Positions 7,992 through 16,466 of a DNA stretch of 31,349 nt are shown in pieces. The position numbers and the translations under genes are program-made. Numbering within the stretch: the stretch's first letter is position 1; every line of letters begins with the position of its first letter. This DNA comes from CAJJDF01 sp965655625 (lineage in GTDB: Bacteria; Bacteroidota; Bacteroidia; Flavobacteriales_D; CAJJDF01). Below the pieces are notes generated by a model. The model was not told where the DNA came from. It saw nothing but the letters and a program-made list of their open reading frames with translations, and did no database searches. Location of the stretch: positions 1 to 31,349 of the forward strand of contig CBFHHA010000029.1 in the NCBI GenBank assembly GCA_965655625.1, read 5' to 3'.

Positions 7992-9224
7992 ATGGAAATA
8001 CAATCAGTAAAACAAAGGTTTGGAGTAATAGGAAATTCAGCTGGATTGAATAGGGCATTGGAAGTAGCTGTTCAAGTTGCTCCCACAGACATTTCAGTTC
8101 TTATTATGGGTGAGAGTGGTACGGGAAAAGAAATTATGCCCCAGGTAATTCATCAATACAGCAAAAGAAAACACGCTGAATACATTGCTGTAAATTGTGG
8201 TGCGATACCCGAAGGAACTATTGATTCTGAATTATTTGGACATGAAAAAGGTTCATTTACAGGCGCTCATGAAAAACGCAAAGGATATTTTGAACAGGCT
8301 GATGGCGGCACTATTTTCTTGGATGAATTGGGAGAATTACCTCTTTCGACACAAGCCCGACTATTAAGAGTATTGGAGTCAGGTGAGTTTTACAAAGTGG
8401 GTTCATCTAAAGTTCAAAAAACAGACGTGCGAGTTATAGCGGCAACCAACACCAAACTGGAAGAAGCTATCCAAAAAGGAAAATTCAGGGAAGACTTATA
8501 CTATCGATTGAGTACTGTTCCTATTCGTCTTACTCCGCTGAGAGAAAGAAGAGATGACATTCATTTATTGTTTAGAAAATTTGCTTCGGATTTTGCGGAA
8601 AAATACAGAATGCCAACTATCGTTTTGACTTCAGAAGCTAGAGAAATGTTGGTGAATTATTCTTGGCAAGGAAACATTAGACAACTTAAAAACATCACGG
8701 AACAAATTTCTGTTATTGAAAATTCGAGAGACATCAGTGCAGAAAAACTAAGCAGCTACTTACCCGCTGTATACCAAAATAATCTGCCGATGCTTTTGCC
8801 AAATGACGGGGAATCTCACTCTGGGATGAGCGAAAGGGATATTTTGCACAAAGTGCTTTTTGATATGAAAAAAGACATCACAGAATTGAAGAAAATTATT
8901 GTAGACATTGTGAACAGCAATGGGAATTCCGATGTAGATTTTCCTGAAAATGACATCGCCATTATCAATAAAATGGACAAAGATGTCCGAAACGACTACA
9001 CGCTAAGAGAATCTTATTCAACTCGCCCAACTATTTCGTATCAACAACCAGCTATTCATGAACACGAAGAAGTGGAAGAAATTCTTTCGCTCGAAGAAAA
9101 GGAAAAAGAAATGATAGCTAAAGCCCTCGAAAAGCACAGAGGTAAAAGAAAGTATGCTGCAAAAGAATTGGGTATTTCGGAAAGGACATTATATCGTAAA
9201 ATCAAAGAATACGGTCTAAAATAA
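7992..9224 (+). CDS. Sigma-54-dependent transcriptional activator without receiver domain
   Basis: A 410-residue bacterial enhancer-binding protein that would remodel sigma-54 RNA polymerase using ATP. The AAA+ domain begins almost at the N terminus (residues 8-240): Walker A GESGTGKE (40-47), the sigma-54-contacting loop GSFTGA (87-92, the common S variant of GAFTGA), Walker B GGTIFLDE (105-112) and a FREDLYYRLS segment with the arginine finger. A charged, low-similarity linker of about 100 residues (255-360) leads to a Fis-type helix-turn-helix at the C terminus (AAKELGISERTLYRKIKEYGL). With no receiver, GAF or PAS domain, its input signal is unknown. It starts one base after the miaB stop, so it is almost certainly co-transcribed. 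A miaB/activator pair is, as I recall, common in Flavobacteriia. Confidence 0.93.
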   Translation: MEIQSVKQRFGVIGNSAGLNRALEVAVQVAPTDISVLIMGESGTGKEIMPQVIHQYSKRKHAEYIAVNCGAIPEGTIDSELFGHEKGSFTGAHEKRKGYFEQADGGTIFLDELGELPLSTQARLLRVLESGEFYKVGSSKVQKTDVRVIAATNTKLEEAIQKGKFREDLYYRLSTVPIRLTPLRERRDDIHLLFRKFASDFAEKYRMPTIVLTSEAREMLVNYSWQGNIRQLKNITEQISVIENSRDISAEKLSSYLPAVYQNNLPMLLPNDGESHSGMSERDILHKVLFDMKKDITELKKIIVDIVNSNGNSDVDFPENDIAIINKMDKDVRNDYTLRESYSTRPTISYQQPAIHEHEEVEEILSLEEKEKEMIAKALEKHRGKRKYAAKELGISERTLYRKIKEYGLK

Positions 9225-9271
9225 ATTCGAATACACTCCTTTAAATTGAGTGCCCGCAGGATGGAAAAGAA

Positions 9272-10027
9272 TTAGTTTTCGTACTGAATTAACTCGCATT
9301 TTTCTCCATCAAAAACGAGGTAATTGTATTGCGAAATCCATTCACCCAAATTAAAATAAGTACTGGTTTCAGACAAAGGAAACACGACTGGATGGTGACG
9401 GTGACCGTAGATGAAATAATCCACTTTTTTTTCTTTCAACATATCTTTGGAGTAAGTAATGAGCCACTCTTTCTCTTCGCCCAAAAACTTGTCGTCATTG
9501 ACAGAGTGCTTTCTGCTCTTTTTAGAAAAATAATTTGCTATTCCCAACCCAAGATTAGGATGTAATCGAGCAAACATCCACTGACAAATCCTGTTTCTGA
9601 ATATTCTTTTAATGATTTTGTATCCTATATCTCCAGGTCCTAAACCATCTCCGTGGGCCACAAGAAATGACTTGTCATTCAATTCAAATTCTAGTTTCTC
9701 CGTCAAAATCTCAACTCCCAACTCCTTTGTGAGGTAATCAAACATCCACATATCATGGTTGCCAGTAAAAAACACAACACGGATACCTGAATCCGTGAGC
9801 TCTGCTATTTTACCAAAAAACCGTGTAAAATACTTTGGAATTGCATGCTTGTATTCAAACCACATATCAAAAATATCCCCTACAAGGAAAATCTCTTGCG
9901 CGTCCTCTTGAATTTGAGCAAGCCAAGACACAATTTTTGTCTCTCGTGCTCTACTTTCTTCATAAGATGGGACTCCCAAATGAAAATCTGAGGCAAAATA
10001 TATTTTTTTTCCTTCGGCTAGTTTCAT
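9272..10027 (-). CDS. lpxH: UDP-2,3-diacylglucosamine diphosphatase-like metallophosphoesterase
   Basis: A 251-residue calcineurin-like phosphoesterase, close in form to LpxH, which makes lipid X from UDP-2,3-diacylglucosamine on the inner face of the inner membrane. Metal motifs are intact: DFHLG (Asp14, His16), GDIFDMW (50-56), GNHD (89-92), VAHGDG and GHRHHP (near 209). The DMWFEY and GNHDMW wording is typical of LpxH rather than of general phosphoesterases. Its ATG overlaps the stop codon of the upstream thioredoxin-like gene by one base (TAATG), which suggests translational coupling. It is the last gene of the 14024-to-9272 minus-strand group and converges on the sigma-54 activator gene. 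Confidence 0.87.
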   Translation of the reverse strand: MKLAEGKKIYFASDFHLGVPSYEESRARETKIVSWLAQIQEDAQEIFLVGDIFDMWFEYKHAIPKYFTRFFGKIAELTDSGIRVVFFTGNHDMWMFDYLTKELGVEILTEKLEFELNDKSFLVAHGDGLGPGDIGYKIIKRIFRNRICQWMFARLHPNLGLGIANYFSKKSRKHSVNDDKFLGEEKEWLITYSKDMLKEKKVDYFIYGHRHHPVVFPLSETSTYFNLGEWISQYNYLVFDGEKCELIQYEN

Positions 10028-11175
10028 TATTTCGAAAATAGTTCTTCTAGTTTTTCTTCTAGTGCTGCTCCTCTTAAACCTTTTGCCACAATCTTACCCT
10101 CTCTGTCGATAAGGACAGTAAAAGGTATTCCATTGAATCCATACAAATCGATGGCGGCTGTTTGCCAAAATTTAAGGTCACTAGCATGGTTTTTCCATAC
10201 TAGTCCATCTTGTTCTATCGCTTTCACCCAGGCTTCTTTTTCTTTATCAAGCGAAAAACTAAACACATCAAACCCCTTGCTTTTGTATTTATTATAGGTA
10301 GCCACCACATTAGGATTTTCCGCTCTACATGGCTTACACCATGAAGCCCAAAAATCAATCAATACCACTTTCCCTCTCAAGGACGAGAGCTGAATGTTTT
10401 TACCCTGTGGATTCGGGAAATCCAACTCTGGCGCTACATTTCCTATCTGAATCAGCTTCTCTCTTTTGGCTGCATTTTCTTTTTCTTTCTCCATGTTGGC
10501 CAAGTAATTTTTTATGTTCTGGGCGTAAGGAGAGTTGGGCATCGTGGCTGATAAATTGGTCGAAATCTCTTCCAACAAATCCAATTCAGTTTCCGGATTT
10601 ATTTGATCAATTACAGCAATTAAAGCCTCAGAGTTTTTGTTTCTTTCGATGTACTCATTTCTATACTCAACAAATTTTGCAGATGCTGTATTGAACTCGT
10701 TCTGAATAGCTTGCTGACCTTGAAAATCATCTGGAGCCAATTGTTGTGCCTGATTAGTCAATCTTTGATTCAAATTCATCATGGTAAATACTTCTTTGGC
10801 AAAAGAGGCAATCGCTTCAGATGCTTCAGACCCTTGGATTGAATAATCCATGGAAACTTGTTGATTGTTATTGATCTTAACAGTTAAGTTCTTCGACTCC
10901 TCATTTAAAACTACGGGAAATGTGTTTCTTACCGTTGTTCCAAAATGGAATACTCCATGTTGAGGAGTCATTAAACCTAAGCTAAAACGACCTTTTTCAT
11001 CCAAGGTAGCAGAATCTATTGGTACCAAAATTTGGTTTTCTATTTTGTACAAATACATTTGCTGAGCTGGCTGAATCCCAACCATATCAATCGTTCCCTC
11101 AATGGAATGCGCGGCTTTTTGACCACAACTCCAGATCCCTAAAAACAAAGCAAATACAACACTTAACTTTCTCAT
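10027..11175 (-). CDS. TlpA-like thioredoxin lipoprotein (DUF4369 type)
   Basis: A 382-residue predicted periplasmic lipoprotein (signal ending GIWSC, Cys17). The N-terminal half (about 25-120) matches the DUF4369-like beta domain that often precedes thioredoxins in Bacteroidota (IEGTIDMVGIQPAQQMYLYK). A helical middle region (about 120-240) follows. The C-terminal AhpC/TSA-type thioredoxin fold carries FWASWCKPC near residue 280 and the cis-proline segment GIPFTVLIDREGKI. The CKPC site points to disulfide reductase activity; the substrate is unknown, and cytochrome c maturation or general periplasmic thiol repair are both possible. It starts six bases after the gatB stop and overlaps lpxH by one base. 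Confidence 0.9.
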   Translation of the reverse strand: MRKLSVVFALFLGIWSCGQKAAHSIEGTIDMVGIQPAQQMYLYKIENQILVPIDSATLDEKGRFSLGLMTPQHGVFHFGTTVRNTFPVVLNEESKNLTVKINNNQQVSMDYSIQGSEASEAIASFAKEVFTMMNLNQRLTNQAQQLAPDDFQGQQAIQNEFNTASAKFVEYRNEYIERNKNSEALIAVIDQINPETELDLLEEISTNLSATMPNSPYAQNIKNYLANMEKEKENAAKREKLIQIGNVAPELDFPNPQGKNIQLSSLRGKVVLIDFWASWCKPCRAENPNVVATYNKYKSKGFDVFSFSLDKEKEAWVKAIEQDGLVWKNHASDLKFWQTAAIDLYGFNGIPFTVLIDREGKIVAKGLRGAALEEKLEELFSK

Positions 11176-11181
11176 AATAGT

Positions 11182-12636
11182 TTATTTTTCTAAAAATTCT
11201 TTCAAACTCTTACTCGCCATTTTTGGATCAGCCTTTCCCTGAGATAATTTCATCACCTCACCCATAAACAACCCCAAAAGTCCCTTTTTTCCTGATTTAT
11301 ATTCTTCTACTTTTTCTGGAAATTTGGCTAATGCCTTTTCAATAAGCTCAGTAATTTCATCAGCATTTGAGTTCTGCAATAAATTATAATCTTCTGCAAT
11401 GTTTAAGGCAGATTTTTCGGGTGATTCAATCATCAATGGAAACACCTTTTGAGAGGCAACTGAGTTACTGATTTTTCCTGAATCTATCAATTTAATAATG
11501 TCTGCAATCTGTTGAGGAGACAGGCTAAAATCATTTATTTCAATTGCCTTTTCGTTCAAATAAGACTTTATATTTACTGTGACCCAGTTGGAAGCTGACT
11601 TATAATTTTCGGTATACTTGGTTACCTCTTCAAAATACAAAGCAATCGACTTATCATCTGTCAGTACATTCGCATCGTACTCTGACAAAGCATAATCTTG
11701 GGTATATTTTTTAAACAAAAAATTAGGCAAAGGAGGCATTTTGTCCTTCACGGCTTCAACATATTCTTGAGTTACTTGGATAGGTTGTAAATCTGGTTCA
11801 GGAAAATATCTGTAATCGTTTGCAGCCTCTTTACTACGCATTGAAATTGTTGAGCCGTTCGCAGCATTAAAACTTCGTGTTTCTGTCACAATAGTTTCGC
11901 CTTTCTCAATTAAGTCTATTTGTCTTTTAATTTCAAACTCGATTGCCTTCTGAACATTTCTCATAGAGTTCATATTCTTCACTTCGGTTCTATTCCCAAA
12001 TACTTTAGAACCTTTTAGCATCACCGACACGTTAGCATCGCATCGCAAACTTCCCTCTTCCATGTTTCCATCACAAATATCGAGATACCGAACTAGTCTT
12101 CTTACCTCAGTCACATAGTTATACGCCTCCTGCGAGGACTTGATTTCAGGCTCAGATACAATTTCAATCAATGGTACTCCTGCTCTATTTAGATCGATAA
12201 GAGTATTGAAGGGGTCAAGATCGTGAATACTTTTTCCAGCATCTTCCTCTAAGTGAATACGAGTTAGGGTGATTTCTTTATCTTTTCCATCATCTGTTTT
12301 TATCAGAACTTTTCCTCCAGTACAAATTGGGGTTTCGTCCTGAGTAATTTGATAACCTTTTGGTAAATCTGGATAGAAATAGTTTTTACGCGCGAAAATC
12401 ATATCTTTTGTGATCGTACTTTCACAAGCCAAACCCATTTTTACAGCAAAATTTATTGCTTTTTTGTTATACATCGGCAAAGTTCCTGGGTGACCCAGTG
12501 TAACTACGCTTACATTCGTATTTGGTGCAGAGCCATACTCGTTCCTATCAGAGGAATATGCCTTAGTTTTAGTTTGTAATTGCGTATGGATTTCTAATCC
12601 AATTACAGCTTCGTATTTATCGTAAATTGTACTCAA
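11182..12636 (-). CDS. gatB: Aspartyl/glutamyl-tRNA amidotransferase subunit B
   Basis: A 484-residue GatB, the kinase-like subunit of GatCAB that activates Glu-tRNA(Gln) or Asp-tRNA(Asn) for amidation. It has the family signature YFYPDLPKGYQITQ, RCDANVSV and the C-terminal GatB/YqeY helical domain (about 330-484). The start codon is TTG (complement of CAA at 12634-12636): the protein then begins MSTIYDKYEAVIGLEIHTQL, exactly where GatB proteins begin, and no ATG lies close by. The TTG follows the stop of the upstream secreted-protein gene by two bases, so translation may depend on coupling. gatA and gatC are not in the window. Confidence 0.96.
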   Translation of the reverse strand: MSTIYDKYEAVIGLEIHTQLQTKTKAYSSDRNEYGSAPNTNVSVVTLGHPGTLPMYNKKAINFAVKMGLACESTITKDMIFARKNYFYPDLPKGYQITQDETPICTGGKVLIKTDDGKDKEITLTRIHLEEDAGKSIHDLDPFNTLIDLNRAGVPLIEIVSEPEIKSSQEAYNYVTEVRRLVRYLDICDGNMEEGSLRCDANVSVMLKGSKVFGNRTEVKNMNSMRNVQKAIEFEIKRQIDLIEKGETIVTETRSFNAANGSTISMRSKEAANDYRYFPEPDLQPIQVTQEYVEAVKDKMPPLPNFLFKKYTQDYALSEYDANVLTDDKSIALYFEEVTKYTENYKSASNWVTVNIKSYLNEKAIEINDFSLSPQQIADIIKLIDSGKISNSVASQKVFPLMIESPEKSALNIAEDYNLLQNSNADEITELIEKALAKFPEKVEEYKSGKKGLLGLFMGEVMKLSQGKADPKMASKSLKEFLEK

Positions 12637-12638
12637 AA

Positions 12639-14024
12639 TTAGTTTTTTATAATTTTTATACTCTCTGCAAAAGTACTATTAAAAATACTGACAACATATA
12701 CTCCTGAGGGAATATCAGAAGGAATTTTTATGTTATTCACTTTCATGAAAGAATTCTGAATAGCCTCTTGAAGTATTAATTTTCCATTCATGTCAGTTAT
12801 GGAAACCGAATATTCCCCACCAAAATCTTGAATTCCAATCACATTTAGTTCGTTTGAAATCGGATTGGGATACACCTTGAATCGCTCTTTTTTCAATTCA
12901 TTTATCCCTACAACAGCCTGAGAAACATCCATCACAAACAATCCTTCTTGCATATCCGAAACCAATAAATTGCCAGATGGCAAAAATGGATAAACTCCCC
13001 AAGCTCCCTTAAAACTTCTGTAATTTAATTCGGTAGATGTATCATAAAATCCTACTAACACAGGTGAGGAAGGATTTGAAATGTCGTAAACAAAAACTCC
13101 GTTGTAATAGTAAGCCACATACACATAATTTCCTCTTATGATTTGATTGTGGAGAATTGCATTGTTATCACCACTTACACCCACGGTATCAAGAAACTGG
13201 ATGGAAGTGAGGTCAGAAACATCGAGCATCTTCATTTTTTTTCCATGCGTTTCATCTCCCATTGCATAAATAGTTCCATCTTCGGACAACCAACCGGAAT
13301 GATTATATCCCAAATCTGGATAACTTGTTAAGCTAGCTAACAAGGTAGGTGTTCCAGAAAAGCTAACTACATAAAGTCCATCTCCAGCATTACAAAAAAC
13401 AGTGTCGTTCTTGGCAAATGCGTCATGTACATACCCTCCTGCACCCACAGTTGAGGCCCACCAACTGATATCAGTTTCACATTGATACAATAATTGAGGA
13501 GAAAGTGGATTGGCAAGCGAAAAAACTCCGAATTTTTTTGAATTTCCCCCGCCACAATTATATAATTTACCAGCTGCAGAATCAATAAAAATATTGTGAG
13601 AAAGACGAATTGCAGTATCTTGGTCATAGACCAAACTCACCGAATCTGGGAGAAATGATAAGTCGGCAATCTGAAGGGAGGCATTTCCCTCATCCGAAAC
13701 CATGTACAAATAACCCTTGTAATCGTGGTAATCTCGATGAACTATATTTCTCCCTGTATCCCTTCCTTGAATAAAATCGACCAAAACAACCGAACTCGGG
13801 TTGGTAACATCAAAAAAATGAGTGCCTCTTGAGGTTCCAATTATAGCGTACTCACGCCCATCTTTAGCATATCCCCAAACTTCATTATACGCATTGGCAT
13901 ACAAGGTACTTTTGGACAGGCTTGGGTCTTTCCAATTATACAACACGCTGATATTCAAGCTGTCTTGAGCAAAAAAATGGGCCCCACTCAAGAGAAGTAG
14001 CATTGTAATTAAATAATTTTTCAT
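12639..14024 (-). CDS. Choice-of-anchor B / LVIVD-repeat secreted protein with T9SS type A tail
   Basis: A 461-residue predicted T9SS cargo. The signal peptide is MKNYLITMLLLLSGAHFFAQ. The body (about 35-375) is a repeat of beta-propeller-like LVIVD units, in which phrases such as THFFDVTNPSSVVLVDF, LQIADLSFLPDS, VFVYDISNPSSPVLVGFY and LFVMDVSQ recur; it matches the choice-of-anchor B arrangement, including VHRDYHDYKGYLYMVSDEG and HSGWLSEDG. The last 80 residues are a type A sorting tail (VYPNPISNELNV, SITDMNGKLI, SGVYVVSI) ending in IKIIKN. Such tails direct export through the T9SS and are cut off by PorU. The substrate of the propeller is unknown. It heads the gatB/TlpA/lpxH group. Confidence 0.9.
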   Translation of the reverse strand: MKNYLITMLLLLSGAHFFAQDSLNISVLYNWKDPSLSKSTLYANAYNEVWGYAKDGREYAIIGTSRGTHFFDVTNPSSVVLVDFIQGRDTGRNIVHRDYHDYKGYLYMVSDEGNASLQIADLSFLPDSVSLVYDQDTAIRLSHNIFIDSAAGKLYNCGGGNSKKFGVFSLANPLSPQLLYQCETDISWWASTVGAGGYVHDAFAKNDTVFCNAGDGLYVVSFSGTPTLLASLTSYPDLGYNHSGWLSEDGTIYAMGDETHGKKMKMLDVSDLTSIQFLDTVGVSGDNNAILHNQIIRGNYVYVAYYYNGVFVYDISNPSSPVLVGFYDTSTELNYRSFKGAWGVYPFLPSGNLLVSDMQEGLFVMDVSQAVVGINELKKERFKVYPNPISNELNVIGIQDFGGEYSVSITDMNGKLILQEAIQNSFMKVNNIKIPSDIPSGVYVVSIFNSTFAESIKIIKN

Positions 14025-14038
14025 TGAAAGAAATTTAC

Positions 14039-14046
14039 CAAACTAA
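14039..14046 (-). promoter_or_regulatory. Possible -7 element of the choice-of-anchor B gene
   Basis: The minus-strand TTAGTTTG is one base from TAnnTTTG and lies 15 bases upstream of the ATG at 14024, just after the terminator of the preceding gene. The position where a -33 element should fall is inside the terminator hairpin and shows no TTG. Weak, but some promoter is needed here because the upstream transcript ends at 14053-14082. Confidence 0.3.
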
Positions 14047-14052
14047 GGTAAT

Positions 14053-14082
14053 AAAAAAACCCTCCAAAGCAAAGGGAGGGTT
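14053..14082 (-). terminator. Intrinsic terminator of the VWA/PKD gene
   Basis: Read on the minus strand, AACCCTCC (14082-14075) and GGAGGGTT (14065-14058) form a perfect 8-bp stem with a 9-base loop, followed by a run of seven T residues (14059-14053). It begins 26 bases after the stop codon of the VWA/PKD gene. This is the clearest terminator in the window. Confidence 0.85.
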
Positions 14083-14107
14083 CAGAGTGTTCACTTAAAA
14101 ATTAGTA

Positions 14108-16405
14108 TCAATTATGGACAGTTACGTGACCGTAAAATTCTTTGACTTCATTTCTTTTGGTGGTTACTATGGCTTTAAAAACATAGGTGTCGTTTTTTAC
14201 GAATTTCCCTTTGTGCTTACCATCCCATGTTTCGTTTCTATCCTTTGTGTAGAATATTTGTTCTCCCCAACGATTAAATATCATGAATTCAAAATCTTTG
14301 GTTCCGCTCATGAATATTTGATATTCGTCATTTTTCCCATCATCATTGGGTGTAAACATACTTGGTGCATAAAACACAAATCCTTCTTCTACAATCACTT
14401 CTTTGTAGATGGAGTCTTGGCAACCATATTGATCAATCGCAACAAGTTTCACATTATAAATTCCTTCGGCCTCATTCGGAAATTCAACAATACAAGGATT
14501 GGTTTGAATAGAGGTGTTATTTAATCCAATAAAATCAAAATCCCAAAAATAGCTAACCGCCCCAGTTGTGTTATTGGCAAAACAAACTTTAGGGTTGAAG
14601 GTTAAAATTTCTTGAGGTGAAAAGGTGAAATCTGGAACAGGAAGAGATCTTACCACTACCAAAACAGTTGTATCATCTATGCAACCTGAATCGGTCGTAG
14701 CAGTTAGCGTAATCGGAAATGTTCCTGAACTTGGAAATGTAGTAATTGGATTCTGAAGAGAAGAACCTCCCGAAATCCCCCATGACCAACCGACCACATT
14801 TCCAGTGGGTACACTAGACAGATCAGAAAAAGTGGTTATTTGTCTCAAACAAGCTGTATCAGCTACAAAACTTGCTCTTGGTTTAGGATCTACAACAATT
14901 GGTTTTGAGACTGTATCAGCACACCCTTCTGGGGTTTCTGAAATTAACTGAACCATATAACTGCCATAAGCTGGATAACTGTAAGTCGGATTTGTTCCTA
15001 AAAGTTCAGGACTTCCATCACCAAAATTCCAAGTGTGAGACAATGATGCTAAGTTTGCCGTTATTACAGTAGTTGAATTTGTAGGCGTCACTCCAATAAA
15101 TTGGCATTCGTTATCAACGATAAAATCAGCAACTGGAACGTCATTAACTAATACATTCTTCACAATTGTGTCGAAACAAATGTTTGAACTATTTACTACC
15201 AAAGTTACAGGATATACCCCAGGAATTCCATAAACATGAGAGGCATCTGGTCGAGTTAAAGAGCTATCTCCATCACCAAAAAACCATTTCTGGCTGTTTA
15301 TGAACCCGGAGGTTGTATTAGTGAATGTTGTGACTGTTCCAAAACAAATTGTATCAGCCATAAAATTAGGAATAAGTGGAGGATGGATTACAACGGGTTC
15401 TGTAATCGTATCTTTACAAGAGGAATCTGCTGACCAGGCAATTAGTGTAACGTTATAGGTGCCTGCGGCTGCATAAAGGTGCTTTGGAGCAGGATTTGTT
15501 GAATCTCTGTTGCCATCACCAAAGTCCCACTTTAATAAACTCGTTGGAAAAACTATATTGCTATTAAAAAAAGCAGTATCACCCAAACAAATGGTATCGG
15601 TCGGAAAGGAGGCCGAAAAAGAGCCAGCGTTTATATTGGCTAAGGCTGTATCAATATCGGGCTGTGTAAGCTGAAAAGAATTGTTTGACCACCACAACTT
15701 TCTTGGTCCTCCTGCTCCTTGCGGATCTCCCGGGTTAGCCGCAATTGTACCTGCATAACTCCCACCCTTACTCGCTATTGCAGCGCCAGCAGCTCTATTT
15801 GTTGCACTAGAATTGACATGGTAAACAGTCCATTCAGACTGATAGGTAGTTTTGTGCCAATTATATTCCCCAAAATTAGCCAAAGCTAATGGAGCTACTG
15901 CCGCACTCACACTCGTCAAGTGAGAACAGCAACCTGAGCCCGTACTCCCAGACAATGCATCAGTAAATAGGAACATTCTAATGTTACATCCACCTGAAAC
16001 TAAGTCAACAGAACCTCCCGCATTCCAAATAGAATCATTTCTCATTTGATACATGGAACCTGGCAAATGATCTTGATAATAAGTTGCGACAGTGCCACTA
16101 GCACCATACGCTCTCGACCAACCTCTTGCGGTAACTGGATTTGAGGTAAATGGGACAGAAACACTGTAATGATGACTCCCTGAACCCTGAGATGCGTATT
16201 GTATCACAGAAAGTTCGGATCCAGGATAATTCCTCAACAACTGTGTTGCAATAGAATCCATGGAAACTTTCATATCACTAAATTCGGTGGTTGAAATAGA
16301 ACCAGAATTATCAACTATAAAAACAATTTTAGTACACCCACACTGAGCATAGGTGATTAAAGAAAACAGTAACATCAGAACTGAGTAAAATAGCTTTTTT
16401 AACAT
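14108..16405 (-). CDS. VWA- and PKD-domain secreted protein with type B (CHU_C) T9SS tail
   Basis: A 765-residue predicted surface or secreted adhesin-like protein. Signal peptide: residues 1-20. The von Willebrand A domain (about 24-245) carries an intact metal-ion adhesion start, DNSGS at 32-36. About five PKD-type units follow, centred near 292 (WDFGDG), 372 (WFFGDG), 456 (WNFGDG), 538 (WSWGIS) and 618 (WDFDF); the last two are degenerate. The C terminus (680-765) is a gliding-associated CHU_C domain: MFTPNDDGKNDEY, FMIFNRWGEQIF, WDGKHKGK. Type B tails in Flavobacterium depend on SprF-like proteins, and two PorP/SprF proteins are in this window. A cysteine-rich stretch (GSGCCSH, about 155) sits inside the VWA domain. 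It is a single gene with its own terminator. Confidence 0.92.
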   Translation of the reverse strand: MLKKLFYSVLMLLFSLITYAQCGCTKIVFIVDNSGSISTTEFSDMKVSMDSIATQLLRNYPGSELSVIQYASQGSGSHHYSVSVPFTSNPVTARGWSRAYGASGTVATYYQDHLPGSMYQMRNDSIWNAGGSVDLVSGGCNIRMFLFTDALSGSTGSGCCSHLTSVSAAVAPLALANFGEYNWHKTTYQSEWTVYHVNSSATNRAAGAAIASKGGSYAGTIAANPGDPQGAGGPRKLWWSNNSFQLTQPDIDTALANINAGSFSASFPTDTICLGDTAFFNSNIVFPTSLLKWDFGDGNRDSTNPAPKHLYAAAGTYNVTLIAWSADSSCKDTITEPVVIHPPLIPNFMADTICFGTVTTFTNTTSGFINSQKWFFGDGDSSLTRPDASHVYGIPGVYPVTLVVNSSNICFDTIVKNVLVNDVPVADFIVDNECQFIGVTPTNSTTVITANLASLSHTWNFGDGSPELLGTNPTYSYPAYGSYMVQLISETPEGCADTVSKPIVVDPKPRASFVADTACLRQITTFSDLSSVPTGNVVGWSWGISGGSSLQNPITTFPSSGTFPITLTATTDSGCIDDTTVLVVVRSLPVPDFTFSPQEILTFNPKVCFANNTTGAVSYFWDFDFIGLNNTSIQTNPCIVEFPNEAEGIYNVKLVAIDQYGCQDSIYKEVIVEEGFVFYAPSMFTPNDDGKNDEYQIFMSGTKDFEFMIFNRWGEQIFYTKDRNETWDGKHKGKFVKNDTYVFKAIVTTKRNEVKEFYGHVTVHN

Positions 16406-16420
16406 AACATAGTTTGTTTA

Positions 16421-16450
16421 GGTTTCTCCAGTAAATATAAGTACGAAACC
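16421..16450. repeat. Inverted repeat in the leader of the VWA/PKD gene
   Basis: GGTTTC (16421-16426) and GAAACC (16445-16450) are perfect 6-base inverted arms 18 bases apart; CGAAACC at 16444-16450 recurs as a direct copy at 16471-16477, over the end of the upstream gene. The spacer contains TATATTTA on the minus strand (16439-16432), a one-mismatch -7 element. This could be a promoter with flanking operator half-sites, or chance. Confidence 0.35.
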
Positions 16451-16466
16451 TCAATTAAATGGTTGT

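Noticed and set aside
9234..9252. Inverted repeat CACTC / GAGTG between the sigma-54 activator and lpxH
   Set aside because: Five pairs only, no T tract; expected by chance, though a bidirectional terminator is needed somewhere in this convergent gap.
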